A DNA stretch of 64,000 nucleotides from JAYFQF01 sp034927285. GTDB lineage: Bacteria > Bacillota > Peptococcia > DRI-13 > UBA5745. The stretch lies in NCBI GenBank assembly GCA_034927285.1, contig JAYFQF010000006.1, positions 1 to 64,000 of the forward strand, in the 5' to 3' direction. The notes under the pieces are model-generated. The model did no database searches. It was not told the DNA's origin and worked only from the letters and a program-made list of their open reading frames with translations. The translations under genes and the position numbers were made by a program. Positions within the stretch are counted from its first letter, which is position 1. Each line of letters starts with the position of its first letter. Positions 33,991-42,141 of this stretch are shown here, one piece after another.

Positions 33991-34923
33991 TTATTTTTTC
34001 CTCCGGCGAATGTGTATTATAGAGCCGCCCGCAACAACGATGACCGCCGCCGCAATGCCGGCAATAGCGCCGCCGAGCCCTCCGGATTTTCCTCCGCCGG
34101 GGGCTTCGGACTCCAGAGCGGATTCTCCGTCGGCTGGAGCGGAGGAGCCGGGCGTGTCTTTGGAGACGTTGACCGCGGGCGCGGCATCTCTTTCGACGTC
34201 AGGCGCCGCTTGATCGGCACCGCCGGCTGTTCCGGTTTTTTCGGGCGTGGGGGTGTCCGCCGGTTCGGCGGACGTGGGCGTTTCGGCGGACTTCTCCGTG
34301 GCCTCCGGCGTCGGTCCGGCAGGCTGGGCAGCCGCCGGAGACGCAGTATCTGCCGGCGGCACAGTAGCTGCGGGCGGCGCAGCGGGTTCCTCAGGCGTTG
34401 ACGTGTCGATGCTCACGACGAAATCCCCGCTGCCTGCGGTCAGAGTATTGGTCTCAACATAGAGATACCATAGCACATCACGGCCCATGGGGGTGACGTA
34501 CATGGTGCATTTGAGCTTCACGCCAGCGTCGGACACCTTGAAACGATAGTCAATGGAATCGTTTGCGCTATCTTCGGAGGTGACGCTGTAGCTGGCCTGC
34601 GAGTAGCTGTCGTAGTCTGTCCGGGTATAGAAAGTGACGTTTTTACAGTTGCTTTGCAGCAACAGCCGGATGGTCAGCCAGATGCTGCCGTCCTTATCCA
34701 CCTCCACCAGGCCCGTTTCGGCGGTGGCGGAGCGGCACATGCCCTCGCCCAGGGCGGCGTTGGCGGTGCCGCCGTCGTCGATGTTTCCGGTGTCGGGATT
34801 ATAGTAACTGGTGGTGACGGTTCCGGTGTACACGCCGCTGTCCAGCGCCAGGGCGGGGACGGGCATAAGGCTCATAAATATCGCGGCGCAAAAAAGCAAC
34901 GCCCATGTTCGTTTAATTTTCAA
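33991..34923 (-). CDS. Shp-like heme-binding surface protein with C-terminal membrane anchor
   Basis: TTG 34923 lies five bases after AAGGAG and gives 310 residues; a GTG six codons earlier is less likely. A signal peptide ends at ALA near residue 26. Residues 30-165 resemble the cell-surface heme-binding Shp domain (YTGTVTTSYYNPDTGNIDDGG...ALGEGMC and ...YVTPMGRDVLWYLYVE), where methionines act as heme ligands. A Pro/Thr/Ala-rich wall-spanning linker follows (about 170-275). The end is a hydrophobic helix plus RRRKK with no LPXTG motif, so it is a membrane-anchored relay between SLH-bound surface proteins and the IsdE-like lipoprotein. Confidence 0.8.
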   Translation of the reverse strand: MKIKRTWALLFCAAIFMSLMPVPALALDSGVYTGTVTTSYYNPDTGNIDDGGTANAALGEGMCRSATAETGLVEVDKDGSIWLTIRLLLQSNCKNVTFYTRTDYDSYSQASYSVTSEDSANDSIDYRFKVSDAGVKLKCTMYVTPMGRDVLWYLYVETNTLTAGSGDFVVSIDTSTPEEPAAPPAATVPPADTASPAAAQPAGPTPEATEKSAETPTSAEPADTPTPEKTGTAGGADQAAPDVERDAAPAVNVSKDTPGSSAPADGESALESEAPGGGKSGGLGGAIAGIAAAVIVVAGGSIIHIRRRKK

Positions 34924-35021
34924 CTTTTCTCCTTTCCGCACAGAGGTCTTTTTTCTGCGCTGCCTGATTATTTTTTTCAGGTGATTATTTTGAAAAAACC
35001 TATATGATATATCGCGTTATC

Positions 35022-36557
35022 TCAGCTTATGTAATCCAAATACCGGCACAGCATCGTGGCAACCTGCGCGCGGGTTGCGCCGGCGGAGGGGGAAAGCGTC
35101 GTCGCACCGGTGCCGACAACGATTTTGGCGGCATTTGCCCATACGACGCCGTCCCGCGCCCAGCCGGAAATGGAGGAAGCGTCCGTATAACCGGATAAAT
35201 CGGCGCCGGCCACCGGGGTATGTGTCAGACTATAATAGCGGTACAGCATCGTGGAGAGCTCTTCACGGGTTACATCCGCTTCCGGATCAAAGGTTTTATA
35301 TCCGCCGATGATTTCGTTCTGATAGCCCCAGGCGCAGGCTGACTCGTACCACGAGCCGGCGGCGACATTTTCAAGGGTTCCGGAAACCGCTACGGAGGGA
35401 GACCCTGACATACGGTATAGGACGGCGACAACCATACCGCAGGTCATCGTGCGGTCAGGGGAGAATGTGGTTGCGGAGGTGCCGCTGAACAGCCCGGCAT
35501 CTGTGGCCCTGAGAATGTAGCTTTCCGCCCAATGGCCGCCGGTGTCCGCAAAGGAAGCTGTCTCTGTTGCGGCGGGCCCCACGGGAAGTACGCCCGATAT
35601 GTCCATCAGGGTCCCGCCGGTCACGGCAAACAGTCCGGCCTGACGGCTCAAAATAGAGTAGCCCTCGCTGGAGGCTGTGCCACGCAGCCGGGTGATGCTG
35701 CCATCGTCGTTGACCCGATAGATCTCCGGCTGGCCGGTATAGGGGAACCGGAATTCCAAAGAGCCGTTAGGTTCAACCTCCCGACTGTTAACGGCGAAAA
35801 AGATATCATATAAGGTAAAATCATCCGTACTCAGCGCAGCCCGAGCCGACTCGTATTTCGAGCCTGATGTAAGCACCGTTACATGCATAACGCACTCAGA
35901 GGGCAGCTCGGTGGTGTCGGATTTAAGGACGATACCGGTGATGTCGGTCCGGTTCACGTCCTCTACCGTCCCGCTGCTCACCGTTGTATCGGGAACAACT
36001 TTGTCCAGGGCAGTGGTTTCTGTCTGAGTCCAGTCGATGCGCAGGCGGGCGTCCAGATAGCCGGTACCCACCACCACATCCATGGGGGTGTGTGGTACGC
36101 TCATCTTAATGGGAATGTACTCCACGCCGGTTTTTGTGATATAATCCGGCAGTTCGATCTCAAAGCTGGAAATGCAGGTAATGGTATGGTTGGTACCGTC
36201 GTTTTTTGTGCCGGTCTCCACCTGAATAGTGGTCAGGGTCTTTACGTCCGTATAGGTCCCCTCGTCCGGGCCCTTGCCTGTCTTGTCATACCGGGCGGCG
36301 GTGATGCCGGATATGTATCCGCTGACATTCACCGGGTTGGCGGCGATCTGGAGTGTGTTGGCGGCGGGGTTATACATCGCTTGTTTGTTGTTGTCTGTTG
36401 CGATATTGCCCATTGACGCTTTGTCCGCGGCGGCGTTCCACAGGTCGATATGCACCAGCTGATTGACGGAAGCCGCCTGCGCCGGCAGAACAACCGACCC
36501 GCAAAGCAAGGCACATACCAACAGTCCTGCCGATGCTCGCTTCAATTTTTTCAGCAT
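35022..36557 (-). CDS. SLH-anchored surface protein with a NEAT-like domain
   Basis: The 511-residue protein has a signal peptide (about 1-28, ending AQA). Residues 32-185 form a NEAT-like domain: LVHIDLWNAAADKASMGN at the start and PMDVVVGTGYLDARLRIDW at the end. A YxxxY heme motif is not seen in it, so heme binding is not assured. Residues about 332-511 are three SLH modules (FADTGGHWAESYIL, with TRAQVATMLCRYL at the end) that bind secondary cell-wall polymer. It lies between the larger SLH/NEAT-like protein and the Shp-like protein on the same strand. Confidence 0.85.
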   Translation of the reverse strand: MLKKLKRASAGLLVCALLCGSVVLPAQAASVNQLVHIDLWNAAADKASMGNIATDNNKQAMYNPAANTLQIAANPVNVSGYISGITAARYDKTGKGPDEGTYTDVKTLTTIQVETGTKNDGTNHTITCISSFEIELPDYITKTGVEYIPIKMSVPHTPMDVVVGTGYLDARLRIDWTQTETTALDKVVPDTTVSSGTVEDVNRTDITGIVLKSDTTELPSECVMHVTVLTSGSKYESARAALSTDDFTLYDIFFAVNSREVEPNGSLEFRFPYTGQPEIYRVNDDGSITRLRGTASSEGYSILSRQAGLFAVTGGTLMDISGVLPVGPAATETASFADTGGHWAESYILRATDAGLFSGTSATTFSPDRTMTCGMVVAVLYRMSGSPSVAVSGTLENVAAGSWYESACAWGYQNEIIGGYKTFDPEADVTREELSTMLYRYYSLTHTPVAGADLSGYTDASSISGWARDGVVWANAAKIVVGTGATTLSPSAGATRAQVATMLCRYLDYIS

Positions 36558-36610
36558 AATTTTCGCTCCTTTTTTTATGTAAATCTCAAAGTCCCGTATC
36601 TTTTATTAAG

Positions 36611-36650
36611 CTGCCGAAAGCTGCCTCCGCCGGGAGGCAGCTTTCGGCAG
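36611..36650 (-). other. Perfect 18-bp hairpin between the two SLH-protein genes
   Basis: CTGCCGAAAGCTGCCTCC (36611-36628) and GGAGGCAGCTTTCGGCAG (36633-36650) pair completely with a four-base loop, 15 bp past the stop of the large gene. No T-run follows on the minus strand. It probably stabilises the upstream surface-protein mRNA or limits read-through. Confidence 0.75.
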
Positions 36651-36664
36651 ATGGATCGGTTGGT

Positions 36665-39600
36665 TTACTTAACGATATTTTCCGCAAAGCGCATCAGAAT
36701 TGCGGCTACCTGAGCACGGGTTGCCGTGCCGGAGGGAGAGAGCGTTGTGTCAGTTGTCCCGATAATAAGGCCCTCCGCATTGGCCCACTTCATCGCATCG
36801 TACGCCCACCCGCTGAGACTGGATACGTCCGTATACTTCGTGAGTTCTGCCGTTTTCGTCACGTCATACCCTTTGGCTTTGGCATAGCGGTATAGAATCG
36901 CTGCCAGCTGCTCGCGTGTGATAGCGTCATTTGTGCCGAAGATTCCGTCACCGTAGCCCGTCACGATCTTGTTTTCATTTGCCCAGAGGATCGCGTCCGC
37001 ATACCACTCTCCGTACTTTACATCCGCGAAGATGTTCTTTCCGGTAACGGCGGGCTTGCCGTCCAGACGATGGAGAACCGTGACCAGCATCGCGCGGGTC
37101 ATGTCCGCGTCCGGCGTAAAGGTCGTTTCGCTTGTTCCCGCGAACAAGCCGTTTTGCATGGCGTATCTCACGGCATCGTAATACCATGCGCTTTCCGCAA
37201 TATCGGTAAAGGGATTTTCCCAGACCTGGGTTTTATCGTAGGCAATCATGTAAACCGAGAAGCGTCCGGTTGTAAAGCTAATCGTTTTAGCCGCCGCATT
37301 GAAGGTGCAGGGAAGGGCTTCGACAGAGCCGTCGTCAGCCACCCGATAAATTACAAGCCCGTCGGCATCTTCGTCGGCGCCCAGCGTGTAGGGAAGAGTA
37401 ACGGTGACCTTGCCGCCGCCAAAGTCCGTAATTGTTTTGCTTCCGGTGGTGACCGTCAGGCTGAACACGGGGCGGTCGCCGACCACGGCCTTCTGCGCGT
37501 CGCTGAGATTAGAGCTGCCGGCCTTCCCTACGGTGATCTTCACATCGGAAGACCCTGCGGCATCGGCGATCGCTTTCAGGGCAGCTGCGTCAAATGCGGC
37601 GGCAATGCCGGCGTCCTTATTTTCCACGGTCACGCCGCCACCCTCGATATAGCTCTCCAGCTTGGGGAAAGTAATGCTGCTGCCCGAGGTGACCTTGTCG
37701 GTCGTGGTTGCGGGCACGGGAGAATAATCGCTCGGCAGCTTACCGGTGGATAGGCTTGTGTTGGGCGTCAGGATCGTCTGGCTGGTTTTTACCGCATTGC
37801 TCAGATCAAGAATCAGCCTGGCGTCATATTCGCCCACCATGGGCGTTCCCGGCACGGAAATCGTAATAATGTAAGAGCCCGCCAAATTGTCCAGCGTCGC
37901 GGTGACCTTGGACACATACTGTTCAGTTCCGCCAGGCAAGCTTTTTTTGTCCAAATAAATATTGCTCATATCGGCGCAGTGGAAGGTCCCGATGCCGCCT
38001 ACAATGTCGTCAATCTTGATTGGATTTGTGCAAAGCTGGAGCTGATAGGAGCTTCCGTCGTTAATAATCAAGGCGTGCCGGTTGTTGTCAAAGGCAGGGT
38101 CCCCCATGGAGAGCGCGCTGCTGCTGGCGTTGCCCAGGGATACCGGCACCAGATAGCTGCCGGGTTTTGTGATGTCAACCGTACTGCCGGGATCTCCGCC
38201 CGGACCACCGCCGGTTTCGTCGAGGGCGTACTGGCCATAAATGATGGCCCAGGTGGAAAAATGACTGGTCGTCCAACTGGCCGTATTATCATTTGTGATT
38301 ACTATTTGCCTTTCCAGCAGCTTGCCGTCCTTTATATAATAGGCATAGTAATTGTTAGCGTTGTTCGGGATTCCCGTACCGGCGGTGGAAACGGTCACGG
38401 CAGCGCGGCCGCCGCCAAAAGAAACGTTCGCTCCGCCGGCGCTGCCGGCGTTCAGACTGAGGTTATAGGATGCTTTCAGATTGGCGCCTGCAATTGAATT
38501 GTTGACCGCGGGAACCTGCGCGCTTTTTTCAATCGTCAGGATAACTGCGCCGTCCGCGCCGGCGATCCCGCCCATGGCCGCGGCGTCAAAGGTCACATTG
38601 CCCATATTGGTTTTGATGGTCACGCTCTTGCCCGAGCCGCGCAGCGCCTGAGCTGCGGTCCCCTCCAACGTGATCACCGCTTTGCCGATATTGTCAGCCG
38701 GGGTTATCGTGGCGTCGATGGTAACGGTGTTTTTGCCGTTGACTACCGCCTCGGAGCCGCCTGCGGTGACGAGGGTGTCGCCGGAAATGCTCGCGGAAGC
38801 AATGCCGCCGCTTATGCCAGCATCCTTAACATCGATTAAGGCAGCGCCTTCCGCCGCCACAGTAACGGCGATGGTTTTAACCAGATCTTCCTCCCCCTCT
38901 TTGCCCGCCCTGACGGTGATGGCGGCTTTTCCCCCGCCGACGGCAGTGATGTGGCCGTTTTCAACGGTGGCAACGCTTTCATCGTCGCTGCTCCAGCTGA
39001 TTGTCCAGCCAATGTCGCCTGTCACCTTGGCAGCCACCTCCTGGGCGCTTCCGGGAAGCAGCATAACCGGAGACGTATCCACAGACAACGTGGCCTCCAC
39101 ATCTATGGTCTGCAGGGTAGAATACTTAATGTAGAGAATGACGGGCTGATCGCCCACAGCCTTCCCGTCAAGGGAGCGCATCATATCGACGCCTACGTAG
39201 CAATAGACCTTGTTGTAATCGTTGGCGTTGCCGATATAAGGCAGCATGATGCGGGCCGAGGCCGGGCGAATCTCGTTTGTCAGCTTGGGGGATTCTTCCG
39301 GTTGCCCCACAATGGGCGTTGTGGTTCCGTTTTCAAAGTCCACGTACTGATATACCGGATACTCCGCCTCCAGCAGGTACTCTGCCTTCCCGGAATTTAC
39401 CGTGGCGTTGTTGAAGCCTTCCTGGGGAGTATTCCCTTTGTATGCCCAAAACTGCATCAACGACCCCCAATGTCCTATTTGCATGATAGGCCTGAAGCCG
39501 ATGGTCATGCTGGCGGCGCCATCCTTCACCTGCAGCCGGGCTTTGGGGTTTACCGCACTGTTGGCCATAGATAAGCGGGACGACGAGTAATTCCACATTT

Positions 39601-41533
39601 CAATGTCCACCGTATAGGTTCCGTCCGGCAGATCCGCCAGATCCACGCCTTTTTCCGCGTCCTCAATCATTGCCGACTGGGCGGCGCCCAGGGCGTCTGT
39701 AAAATAATTGATTTCATTTTGATTGGCGTTGGCATTTTGCAAAATCGGCAACGCCGCCTCATAAGCTGCCGTAAAAGCGCTCCATAAGGCCGCATCGTAC
39801 TTGCCTGCGCTATTTCCGGCGCTGTAGACCGGCTCTGCCCCGGCAAGGGCCGTGGATAAATCATCAAAATGCTGGTAACCCCAGTCCACGGCTCCGATCT
39901 TTTGCCCCAGGTCGCTTTTGTTGGCCAGGGCATAGGTTCCATAGTCTGCGCCGTTTACTAATTCACTTTTAAAGGGCTTTACATCCAGCACCTTCCCTTC
40001 CGGATAGGTGACATAGGAGCTGTTGGGGGCAATGGGGAGAGAGCCCTCTCTGTACCGCAGGGTAACACCCTCTTCCACGTTGACGGTAAGATAGTCTGCT
40101 TCCCCCACAAAAACAAGGTCAATGACCCTGTCCGCCCCCTCAAGGGCAACGCTGTCTTCGATGGAAAGATTAAATTTGTCCCCTTCATTCGCTGGAAAAT
40201 TGTTTTCAAAAGCAATGGCGGCTCCCTGCCCGGAGCGCAGCACCGCATTCCCCTTGATGCTGACGCCGGCGGAGAAGCTTGGCCTATGATTGAGCATGAG
40301 CGCAGGCCCGTTGATGGAGGAAATGGCGCCCCCGGAAATTTGAATGGCATCCTGTCTGTCCAGCGCAGTATAAGAACTAACAGCGGCCACTGGGCTTGGC
40401 CATGTACTGCGGGTATCCGAATTGAGAATGGTTCCCCCCGTCATGCGAAACAGGGCCGATTCGTCCATCACAACAACAGCCACCGGGCTGTCCCCTTCGA
40501 TCTCGCCGCCGTTCATCGTGAATTTTCCATAAAACATAACTAATCCTTCTATACGGCCTCCGTTGAGCTCAGCCTCACCAAATCCCGCAACATAAATCCC
40601 ATTTTGACTGGTATTGGTATTGGGGTTTTTGGAGGTAACCGTTCCTCCGTTCATCACAAAATGAACCTCATCTTCAATCCTGTCCGGCCCGGGAAGCAGG
40701 TTAGAGCCAACAGCAATCGCATCGATGTCATAGGCCGACCGGCAGCGGAGCTCTCCGCTCTTTTCCGGCGAGGAATCCGTCAGAGTAAAGGTTATTTCCC
40801 CCTCGACATAGATACCATAGACACTAACATAGCCTTTCCCGGTAACCGCCAGGATTTTTCCGTTTAAGTCCAGGGTGCAGGTTCTGTTGATTATGATAGC
40901 CTTCTCCCTCTCCTGGGTAAGCGTGATATTGATGTCGCTCAGCAGCTTCAAGGTCACATCCGTATATGATTTGTCCAAAGCATTCATGGCTGCCACGGCT
41001 GCGGCATAATCCTCATAGCTGTCCGTGATAAGTTCTTCTCCTGCGGTTCTGCGGTAGCTGAGGGACATTGCGCCCCCTTCATCACTGCCGCCGCCGGAGC
41101 CATCCGTTGTGGTGAATTCCTCACCGACTATCTCGGTGTAAGCCGGATCGTTGTTATTATCAAAATAGGCAATTGCCGCATATACGGTATACGCCGTGCC
41201 GGCTTCCAAATCCGCCAGCGCCGCCGCAGTCGTTACCGCGCCCTCCGATGTGAAAGCCATATCCTCTATAAACCCGAAGGTTTCGTCAATCGTTACCGGC
41301 TCAGGCTCTTCCGTTTTTTGAACCTTGTAAATCGCAAACTTTGTGCCGGAAATCCCCTTGTTATCGGTGACCGTCAAGGTCGCTTCCGTTTCTCCGATCT
41401 CCGTCACGGATACCGACAGGGCTACCGGCTCATTATCTGCCGCGAACGCCGCACCGGGGATCATTGTCAGAATCATAGCCAGCATTAAAACCCAGCAAAG
41501 GATCCCGCGTTGTTTACCTACTAAGTGGGACAT
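36665..41533 (-). CDS. Large SLH-anchored multidomain protein with two NEAT-like domains
   Basis: The 1622-residue protein starts at ATG 41533 after AAGGAGGAG. A signal peptide ends AFA near 32. A fibronectin-III-like region spans about 35-120. A right-handed beta-helix-like region follows (about 170-520, repeated short FTMNGGEI-type strands). The first NEAT-like domain is at about 631-804 (DGTYTVDIEMWN, SMAN, and YNKVY as a YxxxY heme motif). A Big_2 domain is at 814-891. The second NEAT-like domain is at 1119-1248 (GSYLVPVSLGN, SMGD, GEYDARLILDL). Three SLH modules are at 1441-1622. It is probably the outermost heme catcher. The strong promoter near 42.0 kb reads into it through a 440-nt leader. 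Confidence 0.88.
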   Translation of the reverse strand: MSHLVGKQRGILCWVLMLAMILTMIPGAAFAADNEPVALSVSVTEIGETEATLTVTDNKGISGTKFAIYKVQKTEEPEPVTIDETFGFIEDMAFTSEGAVTTAAALADLEAGTAYTVYAAIAYFDNNNDPAYTEIVGEEFTTTDGSGGGSDEGGAMSLSYRRTAGEELITDSYEDYAAAVAAMNALDKSYTDVTLKLLSDINITLTQEREKAIIINRTCTLDLNGKILAVTGKGYVSVYGIYVEGEITFTLTDSSPEKSGELRCRSAYDIDAIAVGSNLLPGPDRIEDEVHFVMNGGTVTSKNPNTNTSQNGIYVAGFGEAELNGGRIEGLVMFYGKFTMNGGEIEGDSPVAVVVMDESALFRMTGGTILNSDTRSTWPSPVAAVSSYTALDRQDAIQISGGAISSINGPALMLNHRPSFSAGVSIKGNAVLRSGQGAAIAFENNFPANEGDKFNLSIEDSVALEGADRVIDLVFVGEADYLTVNVEEGVTLRYREGSLPIAPNSSYVTYPEGKVLDVKPFKSELVNGADYGTYALANKSDLGQKIGAVDWGYQHFDDLSTALAGAEPVYSAGNSAGKYDAALWSAFTAAYEAALPILQNANANQNEINYFTDALGAAQSAMIEDAEKGVDLADLPDGTYTVDIEMWNYSSSRLSMANSAVNPKARLQVKDGAASMTIGFRPIMQIGHWGSLMQFWAYKGNTPQEGFNNATVNSGKAEYLLEAEYPVYQYVDFENGTTTPIVGQPEESPKLTNEIRPASARIMLPYIGNANDYNKVYCYVGVDMMRSLDGKAVGDQPVILYIKYSTLQTIDVEATLSVDTSPVMLLPGSAQEVAAKVTGDIGWTISWSSDDESVATVENGHITAVGGGKAAITVRAGKEGEEDLVKTIAVTVAAEGAALIDVKDAGISGGIASASISGDTLVTAGGSEAVVNGKNTVTIDATITPADNIGKAVITLEGTAAQALRGSGKSVTIKTNMGNVTFDAAAMGGIAGADGAVILTIEKSAQVPAVNNSIAGANLKASYNLSLNAGSAGGANVSFGGGRAAVTVSTAGTGIPNNANNYYAYYIKDGKLLERQIVITNDNTASWTTSHFSTWAIIYGQYALDETGGGPGGDPGSTVDITKPGSYLVPVSLGNASSSALSMGDPAFDNNRHALIINDGSSYQLQLCTNPIKIDDIVGGIGTFHCADMSNIYLDKKSLPGGTEQYVSKVTATLDNLAGSYIITISVPGTPMVGEYDARLILDLSNAVKTSQTILTPNTSLSTGKLPSDYSPVPATTTDKVTSGSSITFPKLESYIEGGGVTVENKDAGIAAAFDAAALKAIADAAGSSDVKITVGKAGSSNLSDAQKAVVGDRPVFSLTVTTGSKTITDFGGGKVTVTLPYTLGADEDADGLVIYRVADDGSVEALPCTFNAAAKTISFTTGRFSVYMIAYDKTQVWENPFTDIAESAWYYDAVRYAMQNGLFAGTSETTFTPDADMTRAMLVTVLHRLDGKPAVTGKNIFADVKYGEWYADAILWANENKIVTGYGDGIFGTNDAITREQLAAILYRYAKAKGYDVTKTAELTKYTDVSSLSGWAYDAMKWANAEGLIIGTTDTTLSPSGTATRAQVAAILMRFAENIVK

Positions 41534-41653
41534 GTTTCTCCTCCTTCTAAAAATCCCGGGCGGCGGAACCCGCCTTTCCAATGGCATTCCAAAGCCCCTG
41601 ACGCCCAATTCAGTCTACGCTATTTTCTTGGCTGTCCAACCTGCACATGCCCG

Positions 41654-41863
41654 TCAGCTCAGCACAATGACAAAGGCGGGGTCAGTGTGGTTTATAAAGG
41701 GATAGGCAGTGCCGCCGCCGCTCAAATAGAGATCAATTGAAGAGGTCCTAACCGCAAAACGCCCATCGGCGCGGTAACGCCGACGACCACCTCCTGCCCC
41801 AGGGGATAAGGCCAGCAGCCCGGAGAGAAAGCGCCTGGGCTTTAAGCAAAAACTTTTCAGCAA
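41654..41863 (-). CDS. Possible 69-residue leader cistron
   Basis: TTG 41863 lies ten bases after GAGGAGG in the long leader of the surface-protein gene. The product starts MLKSFCLKPRRFLSGLLAL and ends in beta-like sequence (SSIDLYLSGGGTAYPF). A GTG at 41905 is an alternative start without a good ribosome binding site. Coding potential is uncertain; it could be a leader peptide or chance. The rest of 41534-41950 shows no other gene. Confidence 0.3.
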   Translation of the reverse strand: MLKSFCLKPRRFLSGLLALSPGAGGGRRRYRADGRFAVRTSSIDLYLSGGGTAYPFINHTDPAFVIVLS

Positions 41864-41950
41864 CTCACTTGTACCTCCTCTGTTGAGTTCATGGGATAAT
41901 CGCACAGCATATCGCGGCGCGAGCTAAGCTTCTATAAGCTTCTACCGGTA

Positions 41951-41966
41951 GTTAGCGCTAGCTAAC
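41951..41966 (-). promoter_or_regulatory. Operator-like palindrome just downstream of the heme-operon promoter
   Basis: GTTAGCGCTAGCTAAC has arms GTTAGC/GCTAAC and lies at about +9 to +24 from the predicted start. It resembles the DtxR-type half-site GTTAG. Confidence 0.6.
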
Positions 41967-41981
41967 AGCTTATCTGCCTGC

Positions 41982-42010
41982 AATATATCATGGGCAATTT
42001 CCAGTGTCAA
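41982..42010 (-). promoter_or_regulatory. Sigma-A promoter of the heme-acquisition operon
   Basis: On the minus strand a consensus TTGACA (42010-42005) is 17 bp from TATATT (41987-41982). Transcription should start near 41975, about 440 nt before the large SLH protein. Confidence 0.8.
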
Positions 42011-42044
42011 CAGGAGGTCTTTTTCTTGATTGTCTCCGATTTTC

Positions 42045-42058
42045 TTAGTCTAAACTAA
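42045..42058 (-). promoter_or_regulatory. Operator-like palindrome upstream of the heme-operon promoter
   Basis: TTAGTCTAAACTAA differs by one base from the core TTAGTTTAAACTAA of the palindrome in front of the regulator gene. It lies about 35 bp upstream of the -35 box. Confidence 0.6.
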
Positions 42059-42119
42059 TGCTTATTTCCTTGGTGTGCCGGCCTTTTTCTTCGGTTTTTC
42101 CGTTATATTTCGGCTCGAT

Positions 42120-42141
42120 TTAGTTAGCCAAGCCTAACTAA
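42120..42141 (-). promoter_or_regulatory. Palindrome overlapping the regulator's stop codon
   Basis: TTAGTTAG (42120-42127) and CTAACTAA (42134-42141) flank CCAAGC. The arms match the half-sites of the other operator-like palindromes. Confidence 0.55.

Noticed and set aside
33991..34923. Sortase-anchored (LPXTG) surface protein
   Set aside because: The C-terminus has a hydrophobic helix and basic tail but no LPXTG-like motif; membrane anchoring is the better reading.
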